Under the pieces are notes generated by a model. That model was given only the letters and a program-made list of their open reading frames with translations. It ran no database searches and was not told the DNA's origin. A program made the position numbers and the translations under genes. DNA of 64,000 bases, taken from assembly GCA_018389105.1 (NCBI GenBank), contig JACATO010001715.1:20633-84632 (forward strand), in the 5' to 3' direction. Of the stretch, positions 44,220 through 56,071 are shown one piece after another (position 1 is the first letter of the stretch; every line of letters starts with the position of its first letter). The DNA is from Nautilus pompilius. Taxonomy: Eukaryota; Mollusca; Cephalopoda; Nautilida; Nautilidae.

Positions 44220-44463
44220 CTCTGTTGTTCTAACTTTGTCTGACCAATTTTTTGTGTATTCACTCTTTGTAGAATGATAGTGATGATTTTTAACTCAATA
44301 AACTCATTTACTTTCTAAAAATAATATGTCCTTATTTATTACGTTAATGATTTCTTCTATACAAATATGTAAATATTTGCATGTATCTACTGAAAAACTG
44401 ATGCGTGCTGCATACAAAGGGAGTGAAATTTTGAAATCAGCATGAAAAATTAGTCTAAAAAAG

Positions 44464-45050
44464 TTGGTTTGCATTCATAATGAGTATAATACATTTAATT
44501 TTGTTGACCAGTGTAATCAGTCTGTATTCGATTTAAAATACTTAGAATCTAACAACTATTCAATTGGATTAGCTACCATAGTAGTAGTTTCTAATAAACT
44601 TAATATTGACGTACACTATAAAATTGACACCACTCCTGGGTTATGGGAACTTTTAAATAAAAGAAAACCAAACAAAAAATATTCTTAGAGAAGATATTCA
44701 AAATTGTTACAATTTTAATATACAGTTCAGCTATCTATCATAATGCTGCTGCACAAAATTATGTTCAAGTAGAAATTATAAGTGGAACGAATATTGCTCC
44801 TGAGCTAAGATAAATATGCGTTATTAAAAGTCCAGCAAAAGATGATTCTTTATTCTCATATCCAAATCAGTTTATTGAGAGAGTTGTTTTACTTTTAACC
44901 TGTAAACAAGCTGGAAATAATGTTTATTATGAAATAAATGCAATTAGTGATCAATTGTTTCATTTACATTTAATAGCTAAAAATAATTTTAGTACATTAT
45001 AAATAGTTAAAGAACTATTGTATGAAATAACAAAAAGCAATGACTGAACA
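44464..45050 (+). pseudogene. Polinton late-gene relic of unknown function
   Basis: A 74-residue open piece contains NKLNIDVHYKIDTTPGLWEL, and later fragments contain FIERVVLLLTCKQAGNN. I associate the DTTPGLWEL and AGNN motifs with an uncharacterised Polinton structural-region gene, from memory and with moderate certainty. Frameshifts at about 44690 and stops beyond break it. It precedes the minor capsid relic. Confidence 0.45.
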
Positions 45051-45056
45051 ATTATT

Positions 45057-46000
45057 AAAATCCAGAAATTCTTATAGTTTTATTTGATAAAAAACTACAC
45101 ATTTTAAAAACCAATTTTTATCAAATGTTAAATTTAGATTCTACAAAATGTGAAATTCCTCTGATTAATCTTGAGACGTATTACTCTTTTTCAAATGTCA
45201 GTAATACAAATAGCATTTAAAATATAGTTCTGATAATGGGAATACTTGGAGCACTAACTTCAGATACAGATTCAAATGCACTCACAAATTAGTAACGAAA
45301 TTCAAAAATAGATGAGAAATTAGAATCAATGGAATTAAAAGAATATAGTACTATTAAAGTAAAGTTGATTTTACTGTAGTAAGTAGTTTAGGAACTCTAT
45401 TAGGATTTAACACTAAGACTTTATCTTCTGATTATACTGATTATAATGAAATTGAGAACCCAATTAACATTTTATAAATTAGTTATATTTTCTACAAAGT
45501 GATTTAATAAAAGGTCTCAAAGTTTATATTCATTTTTTACACATTTTTCACCTGAATATAAAATGGTTTGAAATTTTTTTAAATGAAGTTTATTTACCAG
45601 CAGTGGCGAGGCTACAGGGGGGGGGGGCAGGGGGGCGACCCCCCCTGGTCGGATTTTGGTACCGTCGGTCGGAAATTTACATGTTGGAAAAAAAATGTTC
45701 TTCACTAGCGCTATTATTTCACAACTATCACATCATTGAATTAATTCACCTGCATCAAAATTTGTCCCCATTATAATGGTCCCCTATAATGCTATTATGT
45801 ACAGTACATTTTTTTTCCAACATGTAAATTTCCGACCACGGTACCAAAATCCGACCAGGGGGGCGGTCGCCCCCCCTGCCCCCCCCTGTAGCCTCGCCAC
45901 TGTTTACCAGTTAAAAGAAAATTTATTTTAAGAATTTAAATTCGGATTACGAATGAAGGTGGAAATAATAAAAATATCCGTAATAAAGCTGTATCACTTA
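45057..46000 (+). pseudogene. Polinton minor capsid (penton-like) relic, interrupted by a MITE
   Basis: The N-terminal part reads CEIPLINLETYYSFSNVSNT, a signature of the minor capsid protein (INLETYYSFPNI in relatives). Further on come SSLGTLLGFNTKTLSSDYTD and a NEVYLPV stretch that is cut after NEVYLP by the hAT MITE at 45601. After the second target-site copy the frame resumes with KRKFILRI and ends with TNEGG. The family product forms pentameric vertices of the capsid. Multiple stops and frameshifts are present besides the insertion. Confidence 0.75.
45593..45910. mobile_element. hAT-type MITE copy 1 with 8-bp target duplication
   Basis: The element 45601-45902 (302 bp) begins CAGTGGCGAGGCTACAGG and ends in the reverse complement. 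The terminal inverted repeats are about 95 bp and include G-runs and GGTCGGATTTTGGTACCGTC. TTTACCAG lies directly on both sides (45593-45600 and 45903-45910), a perfect 8-bp duplication. CAG-type ends and 8-bp duplications indicate the hAT superfamily. There is no coding capacity. Confidence 0.93.
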
Positions 46001-46069
46001 ATTTCACTTAAAACAAGTTTTAAATTTGTTTAGAATTTTAAAAAAAATTAATTACTTAAGAGAAAGAAG

Positions 46070-46540
46070 AGTTGAATAAAAATATAATATGTATAAAGGA
46101 TTGACTGATGCTCTGAATAGAATAGCATAGTATGTTTTAATAATCCAAAAATGATGAAAGCTATTGGAGATAGTGGTAAAAAAAGTATTACTAGAATTAA
46201 GAGAACTAATGATTTTTTAAAAAAATTAAACTCAAAACAATAAATAATAATTCAAACATTCAAAATTGAGTAATTCACAATTAAATTTATACTCAAAAAT
46301 AAATGCTTTAAATGAAGGATTGAGAACTAAAAAACTTACAATAAAGTAAAAAAAACTTTTAAAGCAAATAAAAATGGCGAAATAATTTAAGAAAATCAGC
46401 CAAAGCCACTAAAATATCAACTGAGTTGTTTATAATTTTTATATATTAAATGAAATATAATGATATAAAAATTTAATTTTTAATGAAACTATAAATAAAT
46501 AAGAGTTTCATGACTAGACTATGAGTTTAGAACTGGAACA
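46070..46540. other. AT-rich Polinton DNA between minor and major capsid relics
   Basis: Contains a coding-like stretch KAIGDSGKKSITRIKRTNDF on the plus strand, perhaps the end of the minor capsid gene or a small separate gene. The rest is unreadable. Confidence 0.35.
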
Positions 46541-46544
46541 CATC

Positions 46545-47412
46545 TAATAACCCTGGTGCAGAAATTGATAATTCAATTTTAAATCAAGATTTGAATTTTC
46601 GTCACATAAAGCTGGGGAACTGTTTGAAGGAAAACCTTTAGAAGCTGATAATGTGAATTATGCTGATGCTGATAATATAAGTTTGACAAAAAAACAGCAT
46701 TTTGCATTTATTTAGGAAAATTAAATATACCTTAAGGGTAGACAAATTGAAGCTATTGAATTAATGTTGGTATGAATATAAAGTGAAGCAGTTGTAGATA
46801 TTAATATAGAATTTAAAGCAAGATTTTAAAAAAATCAAATCCAAAAGGTAGCTTTGTTTCTATGTCCTCTTTTTGTAAAGACTATAACAATTTGTATTTA
46901 GAATAAAAATTAAATTGTTTTGACAAGAAAAAAATAACAATGCAGTTTTTAGAGAAAGCGCAGTTGCAATAGGAAAAAATTAATTTCTCGAAGATAGCAC
47001 TATATATGCCACAGAGTTGTGTCTAATGAACAGCAACTAAAATTAGTTAAGATGCTTGGAAGTAAAGTAACCTATAATATTGGTTATGCTAATAGACAAT
47101 GCGATTCGATCGCAGTTCTACAAAATGCTAATTTTGATTGATGTTTGACTATTTTCAACATAACTTTTATGGAACAATGATATGATTTCCGGTAATCACG
47201 TTACGCCCATTAAGTTTAAAGAACTTTACTCCCTGATTGTTTCTGATGTAAGAAGACATTCAGAAAGGCTATAAAAAGCTTAGCCGATGTAAGGCTTAGG
47301 GTTTCTTTTAACCAAAATTATCACGAAGAGACTGAGGCCTTTGTAGTTGTTTTGTCGGATAGAATTATAAACGTACGGTCAGACGGTGATAAACTGAACG
47401 TTGCCTTTTAAA
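46545..47412 (+). pseudogene. Polinton major capsid protein relic (double jelly-roll)
   Basis: Ordered fragments: LFEGKPLEADNVNYADADNI, then ISLTKKQHFAF, a GRQIEAIELMLV-like stretch, VVSNEQQLKLVKMLGSKVTY, YANRQCDSIAVLQNANF, and at the end LADVRLRVSFNQNY and EAFVVVLSDRIINVRSDGDK. The RQCD motif and the SDRxINxxSDGxKxNV C-terminus are distinctive of the major capsid protein of animal Polintons. At least five frame changes or stops. The typical protein is about 400-600 residues. The N-terminal part is largely lost. Confidence 0.8.
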
Positions 47413-47454
47413 TTTTCTTTTATAGTTTTTTGCTAAATAAATGAAGCAGTACAT

Positions 47455-48070
47455 TTTTCATCGGTTTTCTTTAAATAAACATCAAAAACAAAAAATGATA
47501 AAAGCAGCACTTGAGAGAGTTACTCCGAGGTTGAATAAAGATGCACTTTCCTATTTTTATTACAGAGACAAAAAAATAGAGATGAGAAGGTAAAGGATTT
47601 GATCTAAAAGTTATGTCACAAATGAAACACGTCAGGAAGAAAGGAAGGTTTCGGCCAGTTCTTACAGGATCTGTTTTAGGAAGTTGACTTTCTAAACTAT
47701 TTTCTGGTATTGGTTTTAAGAAAAATAAGCATCTACCAAAATTTATAGTGTTATGATATCATTCCATTCAAAATAGTCGTATAGATTTTATGACGGTTTC
47801 GATTGGGATATACAAAACATTGCTAAAGGTTAAAAGTTAGTGGATTTCCTGGAGCTATTTTTACCAACTCTATTGAAAATTGGAAAAACTATTTTACCAT
47901 CTTTAGGCGTAATAGCTAGAATTTTTCTTGGGGAGTAGCTCACGCTAATAAAAAGAGGCTTCTGATATAGATTCATATTTCTTGAACATGGTAATGGTTT
48001 ATATCCAAAAAAGGGTCAAAGTTGTTCATGTAGTTTAGTTGATATTACATCTGAAAATATAAAGAAAAAA
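47455..48070 (+). pseudogene. Possible Polinton pX-like gene relic
   Basis: Fragments FHRFSLNKHQKQKMIKAALE, GFDLKVMSQMKHVRKKG, SVLGS...LSKLFSGIGF and, near 47985, EHGNGLYPKKG look like the basic, Gly-rich, partly membrane-active pX-like proteins encoded next to the capsid gene in Polintons. The match is by general pattern and position rather than firm motifs. Broken by several stops. Confidence 0.4.
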
Positions 48071-48109
48071 AAAGATATACATTTAGTACTGTTTGTTAAA
48101 GTGTAAATA

Positions 48110-48845
48110 AAAATCTAGATTTGTTGGTGAAGATTTAATTACTTGGACCTAGTTAGCAAATTTTAAATATCCCCAAAACTGTGGTATTCTTTCATTATTA
48201 AATGGAAAGACTTCTAAAAAGTCTTCTTATAGAAAAATGGTAAAAAGTTAAAACATTTTAAAGAATTTTTTCTAAACAGTGGCGAGGCTACAGGGGGGGG
48301 GGGCAGGGGGGGGCGACCGCCCCCCCTGGTCGGATTTTGTACCGTCGGTCGGAAATTTACATGTTGGAAAAAAATGTACTGTACATAATAGCATTATAGG
48401 GGACCATTATAATGGGGACAAATTTTGATGCAGGTGAATTAATTCAATGATGTGATAGTTGTGAAATAATAGCGCTAGTGAAGAACATTTTTTTTCAAAC
48501 ATGTAAATTTCCGACCGACGGTACCAAAATCCGACCAGGGGGGGGTCACCCCCCCCCCTGCCCCCGCTGTAGCCTCGCCACTGTTTCTAAATAAACCTAA
48601 TAAAATAGAATTGGTGTTTTAAATTTAGATTTAGTTAAAATCATGGGTATAGTAAACTTTTTGAATATTTTGATTCTATGGTTTTCTTCTTTCAACTAAT
48701 TTTTTAAACTATATACAAAAATTTTGCTTGTTAGCGGTCTGATAAAAATAGTTTTATCGCATATTTAAAATTCAAAATAGTGTTATTTGTGGTCAGTTAA
48801 GGTAGAAGATTTTTAATGAATTTGCTAATAATATAAAAGAAACAT
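48110..48845 (+). pseudogene. Polinton adenovirus-type cysteine protease relic, split by a MITE
   Basis: Before the MITE, a piece reading RFVGEDLITWT then LANFKYPQNCGILSLLNG is of uncertain assignment. The reading near 48240-48276 runs into the MITE after KEFF and resumes at 48592 with KPNKIE, then VLNLDLVK and, around 48785, VICGQL. KPNKxExGxxNLD and CGxL are the N-proximal and catalytic-Cys regions of the capsid-maturation protease. The catalytic His region is not readable. It has multiple frameshifts. Assigned mainly from two motifs and their context. Confidence 0.6.
48269..48591. mobile_element. hAT-type MITE copy 2 with 8-bp target duplication
   Basis: The element 48277-48583 (307 bp) has the same CAGTGGCGAGGCTACAGG ends as copy 1. 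The central 110 bp is in reverse orientation relative to copy 1. TTTCTAAA flanks it perfectly on both sides (48269-48276 and 48584-48591). It sits inside the protease relic. Confidence 0.93.
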
Positions 48846-49880
48846 TTACAAACTGATCAAATTTTCAACGGCCTGTTTTAAGCATATTAATGAATAAATT
48901 AGAAATTATAGATGAGATTAAACCTGGGTAAATGAATAAATTAGAAATTATAGATGAGATTAAACCTTGGAAAAAATTTTCTGATATTATTTCTGTTAAA
49001 TAAACGAAATAAAACTTAGATTTTTTTAAAAAGGTAGATTCAGGATTACGAAAGTTGATAAAAATGAAAAAGAAAAGGAACAAACGTACAAAAATAACTT
49101 GTTTCCTTAGCATTCTTATTTCTGTCTCGCTTTCATGAAATGCAACATTTGTCCATTTTCGTCTACTTACGGTCAGAGAGCATTTCGTTAAACTTGGTAG
49201 ATAATTAGGAAAGATGCTTATTTTGAATAGAATGGGTTCTTGAAGTTATCATATTAATAATCTAAATGTTTAAAGCTTTTGACAAAAATAATAATTGGAT
49301 TTCAAATAGTTGAGTCAGAGAAAAATAACGTTTCATTTTTGTAAAAAAAATATTTAAAGTTTATGTGAAGAACAGATCTGAATTTTTTGATAACATTTTT
49401 TGTGAAAATTAAAAGCTTTTAATGATACAGTAAAAGTTAAAGAATGTACATTTGCTATAGCACAAGATAGTTATGGATTATATATATATGATAGGATGTT
49501 ATGATAGTGATACTGGATAGCGGATGCTTAATGATGGATTTAAAAGGGAAAATTAAATTCTAAACATTGCAAATCCAATTAATAATAATAATGCTGAAAA
49601 TAAAAGATATATTAATGATTAAAAATTTAATGGTGATATAAAAATTTTTATAAAAATTAATCTAGGACTTTCAGCAAGTAAATTAGATCCTGATAATAAC
49701 TCATGTAGATAATGAAGTAAACATCACGGGTATTGATTTTTGGTAAAATAATTAATTTTGGTATTCCAACTGTTAGTGTCAAAGTTCATTTTCAAAATTA
49801 CAAACAATTTTCGTTCAGTTTCAAAAAGAAAATATAAAACTAATTATAAACTAGAAAAAATGATTTTCATTTCACAAGGA
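48846..49880. other. Unassigned AT-rich end of the Polinton relic
   Basis: Includes a 41-bp tandem duplication (about 48889-48970, unit containing GAATAAATTAGAAATTATAG) and a coding-like stretch IKINLGLSASKLDPDNNS near 49650. No family assigned. Confidence 0.4.
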
Positions 49881-49884
49881 AGAT

Positions 49885-50165
49885 AAAAAGTGGCGGTGTA
49901 GTAACTCAGAAAGTGAGGTGATGAGGAGCCTCACCCAATATTTGAGAGAGAGTGGTATATGGAGGGCTTCTCACCGCCTATCTTTAATATGTGCATACTA
50001 ATCTTTTGAAAATAGCAACATATGTGTTTCATATAGAATTTCTGGAAGCTGCTAAAACGCTTCACTTGGGTCTCTTGATCGAAATGTAAATAGTATTAAG
50101 GATAGGTGGCGTGGAAGCCTCCATATTGCTCACCACTCGCTCATCAGTACCAGAGTTGACGCCGT
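49885..50165. mobile_element. Imperfect palindromic element at the right edge of the relic
   Basis: ATATGGAGGGCTTCTCACCG at 49957 and a stretch ending CGTGGAAGCCTCCATAT at 50127 are inverted repeats of about 33 bp. Outer flanks (GAGAGTGGT and ACCACTCGCTC) extend the complementarity. It is MITE-like and GC-richer than the Polinton DNA it abuts. Confidence 0.55.
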
Positions 50166-52907
50166 CTCTTCCTTCGTACAACATATACGTAAACTTCCGA
50201 GTCTGACGGCAGGACGTCACGATGAGATGTTATAACGTATTGCGTCCAAAAACGTTAATTACGCTTGCTAATTCATAGAAAAACTGCCATCTATAAATTC
50301 AGCTTGGAAGAAACTTTATTGTACCTGTGGATCAACGTCAGTACGGTTCAGTGGAACGTGTCGGTTCTTATACAAGTCTTATTAATTTCAATTCCAATAT
50401 TTTAGTCAAACAAAATCACTGTCAGTAGCGAGGAAACAGATTTTCTGAAAATGTCGATACATTTTTTTTCCGTTTAAATTCTATAATTTTAATATACTTA
50501 GAAATTTTACTATTAGATTTTTAAAAAATACCTAAAAGCACGGACCTACATATTAAAAGAAGAAACTGAATGTTAACAACAACAAACATACTTACCAGAA
50601 TCGAATAAAATTAAATTAAAACTACCTCTGCTAAAATTATTACAAATTTTGATGGAATAAAATCATTTAAAATAGCTATCAATAAATAGCCGTAGATTTT
50701 AGGAAAAAAGCTAACGGAGTTGGATGCTGATAAATCAGTTTGCTTGGTTTTTAATCCAATGAAATTCACCTCTTTACTCGCCATTTATTCTTATTATCAT
50801 GGAATAAGTACAGAGGAGAGTCAGATTTACCAGCTAAGCAATCACCTGTTCCTCACTATCGGTTTCTCACCTACCTCTTGAGATAATTTTAGGTTCGGAG
50901 ATTAGACTGGCGAAAAAGTCTTTCTTTTCCTTCTTGTTGTTGTTTTTTTCCCCGTTCTTGACATTTAGGTTTCTCGGGTTCTGTGCTGTGAGAAGTGGAT
51001 CCTCCTCCCACCGACGTACCGCGGTGCCAGGCTGTATCAGGTTCAAAAACAAAAAGGGTCCGCACTCGAGCGAATAAAATACTTGATTTCTAATTCGCAG
51101 GTTATTAGAAGAACACGATCACTAATGTAAGCATTTAACGGCATTTTCACTTTCTTCGTGCTGTATGCCGAGCAGAATATTGCGACTGAACTTACATAGG
51201 GGTCCTTTGAAGCAAATAAAACATTGTCAGCGTACATCATAAGGGAATCTTTGCTTCAGCACCGACTAAATAAGCGCGGATGGTTTTGAAATTCTAATTT
51301 TATGTTCGAGCAGCAAACAAAAAAAAAACGGAGTTTATATTCTGTGGCTCTTAAAAACAGTTATTTATCAGAAAGACCATGGAAACTCTCTCGTGGACGT
51401 TTAATTTTCTAGCTCTACCAATAGCCCACGTGTTCAGAAGATGTTCCACGTGACATTCGTATTCGAGGGAAATCATCAATTAAATCACAAAGGCGTGGTG
51501 CTGTAGAGTCACGGTAGTAGTTGTTGAAAAGGGCAATAAACAGAATCTCTTATTTATACATCACATAAAGCTATTTAGATTGCATCGATACATGACGTTT
51601 AAAACAATTCACTAACCATTATCACAATACTTATTCATAATAATATTTGTTTTCTCTAATCTACTAATGAAGATAGACTATTTGATTTTTTATAATAGTG
51701 GTTGCTCCTCTTAACCGAAAGTTATCGTTTTGTACCGTTGAATTGTGGGAAGGTTTGTAAAAGTATCGGCAGATATAAACCGAGTTCAGATTCCATACAC
51801 CCGCTAACTATTCCAAGATCTTCTGAAATAAGCAACGTAATTTCTGTCTGTTTTTATTCCTTATTTCCATGTCTTGGTTGGCTCTATATCAGCGTAAACA
51901 ATAAAGCATGCTAGAAATTATGATAGGATTTACTATTATACCTTTTAAGTTTTTGTTTCTCTATCAGTAAATTTACTTTATATATTTTAGAAAATAATTT
52001 CATGCGTCTTTAAATAATGGCCTTGGGTGTTTGATGCTAAGAGTTTATTCGTGTAGAGTCTACAAATGGCAAGGAATATTTATCTAGCATCAAGTCGAGG
52101 CTCGTTTGACAGCTGTACATACATAGAATATGACAACTCAGATGTTAATAAACAGGTAAAAACACCGTTGCCAAGTGTAAGACTAACGCTACTGAAATGG
52201 TAGGTAATGGAAATACCTTCTTTAATATTAATTGCAAAATCAACAACAGGGACTAATATTATGCTTAGCAGGTGTAATGAAAAACTTTATATAAACGTTA
52301 ATAACAAACAGTTGATTAAACAATTAATAATTACCTTTCAGGTGCTCTGCGTTTGTAACTCTTACTAAGCACAGTGCTTCAACTCTTTTTTTCCTTATTC
52401 TGATATTTTTAAATGGTACTGACTAGAATATGATGACACATATCTTGCACAATATTGTACGGTATAATTTCCTAACGTTTGTTGCTTTCCTTTTGACTTT
52501 TGACTGATATAAACACCGCCTGATCTGTCACTTATGTTCTTGCGTCACACTCAAAGTACCGTTTCCACAAATTTACTTTGGAAATACTATTTCATCAGGT
52601 TAATTAAAAGTGTACCTACTAATTTCATTTTTTTTTTCTCTAATTGTGTTTTTATCTTTTGTTCCGGCTTTTTGATTCTCACCAAAACTGGTTTTTTCTT
52701 TTTTCTTTCTTCTTTCCTTCCTGGTTTTTTTTTTTATTTTTTGAACTTCTTTCAGGCAATTCTCTAAGTGTTGAACCTATTAATTACTATTTATAGGATT
52801 AGTTAACTACTAATTCATTGTTATGGACGTTTTTTTTCATGAAGTTTTTATGTGTATTGGCTATAAAAAATTTGAACACCACCATAAACAATGGGCTCAT
52901 ATACAAT
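50166..52907. other. Intergenic sequence
   Basis: Normal AT-rich spacer. No coding frame above background, no clear repeat or RNA gene seen. Confidence 0.6.
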
Positions 52908-54791
52908 TAAGTTATGAAGCCTATCATAAGCATATGACCGTTATAAAACACATACTTAGTTATGAAGCCCTATCATAAGCATATGATCGTTATAAAACAC
53001 ATACTTAGTTATGAAGCCCTATCATAAGCATATGACCGTTTTATAAAACACATACTTAGTATGAACCCTATCAAAAGCATATTGACCGTTATAAAAAACA
53101 TACTTAGTTATGAAGCCTACATAAGCATATGACCGTTATAAAACACATACTTAGTTATGAATCCCTATCATAAGCATATGACCGTTATAAAACACATACT
53201 TAGTTATGGAGCCCTATCATAAGCATATGATCGTATATAAAACACATACTTAGTTATGAAGCCCTATCATAAGCATATGACCGTAGGAGTATGAAAACAC
53301 AGACGTAGTTATGGAGTCCCTCTCATAAGCATTATGATCTTATAAAAACACATACTTATTATGAAGCCCTATCATAAGCATATGACCGTTATTAAAAACA
53401 ACCTTAGTTATGAATCCCTATCATAAGCATATGACCGTTATAAAAACACATACTTAGTTATGGAGCCCTATCATAAGCATATGATCGTATAAAAACACCA
53501 TACGTTAGTTATGAAGCCCTATCATAAGCATATGACCTTTTATATAAAACACCATACTTAGTTATGGAGCCCTATCATAAGCAATGATCGTTATAAAAAC
53601 ACATTACTTAGTTATGGAGCCCTCATCATAAGCATATGATCGTTATAAAACACATACTTAGTTATGAAGCCCTATCATAAGCATATGATCGTTATAAAAC
53701 ACATACTTAGTTATGGAGCCCTATCATAAGCATATGATCGTTATAAAACACATACTTAGTTATGAAGCCCTATCATAAGCATATGACCGTTATAAAACAC
53801 ATACTTAGTTATGAAGCCCTATCATAAGCATATGACCGTTATAAAACACATACTTAGTTATGAATCCCTATCATAAGCATATGACCGTTATAAAACACAT
53901 ACTTAGTTATGGAGCCCTATCATAAGCATATGATCGTTATAAAACACATACTTAGTTATGAAGCCCTATCATAAGCATATGACCGTTATAAAACACATAC
54001 TTAGTATGGAGCCCTATTCATAAGCATATGATCGTTATAAAACACATACTTAGTTATGGAGCCCTATCATAAGCATATGATCGTTATAAAACACATACTT
54101 AGTTATGAAGCCCTATCATAAGCATATGATCGTTATAAAACACATACTTAGTTATGGAGCCCTATCATAAGCATATGACGTTTAAAAACACACATACTTA
54201 GTTATGAAGCCCTATTATAAGCATATGACCGTTATTAAAAACACATTACTTAGTTATGAAGCCCTATCATAAGCATATGACCGTTATAAAAAACACATAC
54301 TTAGTTATGAAGCCCTATCATAAGCATATGACCGTTATAAAAACATACTTAGTTATGGAGCCCTATCATAAGGCAATGATCGTTATAAAAACACATACTT
54401 AGTTATGGAGGCCCTTCATAAGCATCTGATCGGAAAAAAACATACTTAGTTTGAAGCCCTAGCATAAGCATTATGATGGAGGTATAAAACACAATACTTA
54501 GTTATGGAGCCCTATCAGAAGCATAGAGCGTGCAGATAAAACACATATTAGTTATGAAGCCCTATCATAAGCATATGACAGTGTATAAAAACACATACTT
54601 AGTATGAAGCCCTAGCATAAGCATATGGACCGTTATAAAAACACATACTTAGTTATGAAGCCCCTATCATAAGATATGATCGTTATAAAACACATACTTA
54701 GTTATGAAGCCTATCACTAAGCATATGACCGTTTAGTAAACACCATACTTAGTATGGAGCCCTATCATAAGCATATAACCGTTATAAAACA
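52908..54791. repeat. 49-bp satellite array, about 38 units
   Basis: The unit contains CTTAGTTATGAAGCCCTATC, then ATAAGCATATGACCGTTATA, then AAACACATA. Two variants alternate irregularly: GAAGCC with GACCG, and GGAGCC with GATCG. Many units carry one-base insertions or deletions, clustered in parts of the array. There are no spacers, so it is not a CRISPR. Confidence 0.96.
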
Positions 54792-55559
54792 CAATTGCAC
54801 GTATGTCACATAAAACGTTTTAGTGAAATATCCTCCTTTATGCTTGATCAATTATTTTATTATGACCGTTAGTGTACACGTAAGTGGTATTAAAATCATT
54901 TGAATTTGAGGTAGCCAGTAAAAAACATTTAGGTTTTATGTAATGCATATTTGGCTTCTAAGATGTCTAATCGGTTTTTAAATTATTTTAGGTAAAACCA
55001 TCCCACTTTAATCATATAAAGCACCCAAGCAAGAATACGTCGTCGATAGGAGGTCCAACAAAGACTGGTGAATTTGCATTCTTTTCCTACAGAAAACTTA
55101 AGAGAAAACTGGTTTCATTGATTATACTTATTTACAAATGTAGTCCTCGGGGAAAAATAACCAAAAACAGTATATTTACATTTTCTTTGTGACAGCTAAA
55201 CACACACAAACAGCTTTCAAAAATATGCTTAAGGGTTAACGGCCTCTTTCGTTCGGTTTTAGATAGTTTGAATCCCAGTCGGTCCGGTACAGATGTCAGG
55301 AGAGATATCGAATAGAAAGATTGTACTGTACCAATGTTTCTCGACGCTGCGCTTTAGATTTGTCTGGCTTTTTATATTAGCCGACCACGAGAGGCTGTCT
55401 CGTTATCTTTTTCTGTCAAACCATTTCTTGACTCCATGATATCGGAGAAATCTTATTAAACATCGATCACTCGTGATTCTTTTTTTTTCACGATTGATTT
55501 AATAAACCTATCGCACGGTAGAGAATACCAGGGTCTAGTTGTTATATTGATAAGTCGTT

Positions 55560-55700
55560 AATCACCAGTAATTCCCGATTAAACGTATAAACGAGGTATG
55601 ATTGACGTCATATGCTTTGATCTCAGATGGAAGAGTTAAAGCGTATGACGTCGATTACAGCCCACCTGTACGTTTGATTAGAAATTACTTGTCCTGTAAA
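55560..55700. mobile_element. MITE family B, complete palindrome
   Basis: ACCAGTAATTCCCGATTAAA at the left and TTTGATTAGAAATTACTTGT at the right are inverted repeats. Further in, ATTGACGTCATATGCTTT is answered by AAAGCGTATGACGTCGAT. About 138 bp, non-coding. Confidence 0.65.
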
Positions 55701-56071
55701 AACTTACCCATGTAATAACTAATCCCAGTATTCCCTACATAAAGCTTAACTGAAAATATAGGTAAATTTGGCATTTGATTTCTTTTCATTTCCAACCAAA
55801 CTATAAAAGGTCAACCTTGTTTTTTTTTTTTTTAATTTTATTTCCAAAGATAATATAGTCTCTAAAGCAGGTTAATTCTATTTTATTTCACATAAGACTA
55901 TTTTAATTATATTAACTAAAATAAAACTATATATTTAATACGTTTTTAATTAGATCGCAAATTGTTTTAATTGTTACATGGTAAACGTTTTGATTTCAAG
56001 AAAGCAATACAAACGCAGGATCAGTCAGGCTTTAACTGTTGGCAGAATTTTTAGAAGAGCGGCTGATTTCC

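Larger units (their letters stand above)
37000..49880. mobile_element. Decayed Polinton/Maverick-type element
   Basis: A very AT-rich block contains, in recognisable order, remnants of protein-primed DNA polymerase B (+), retroviral-type integrase (-), packaging ATPase (+), minor capsid, double-jelly-roll major capsid and adenovirus-type protease (+). That combination defines Polintons (Mavericks) and related adintovirus-like elements, which are self-synthesising transposons or endogenised viruses. All genes carry many stops and frameshifts, so the element cannot make its proteins. Later insertions split the polymerase, the ATPase-capsid interval, the minor capsid and the protease. Terminal inverted repeats and the 6-bp target duplication were not found, so both ends are approximate. 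Confidence 0.88.

Noticed and set aside
52908-54791. CRISPR-like regular repeat array
   Set aside because: Units are contiguous with no unique spacers, and the window is eukaryotic. It is a satellite.
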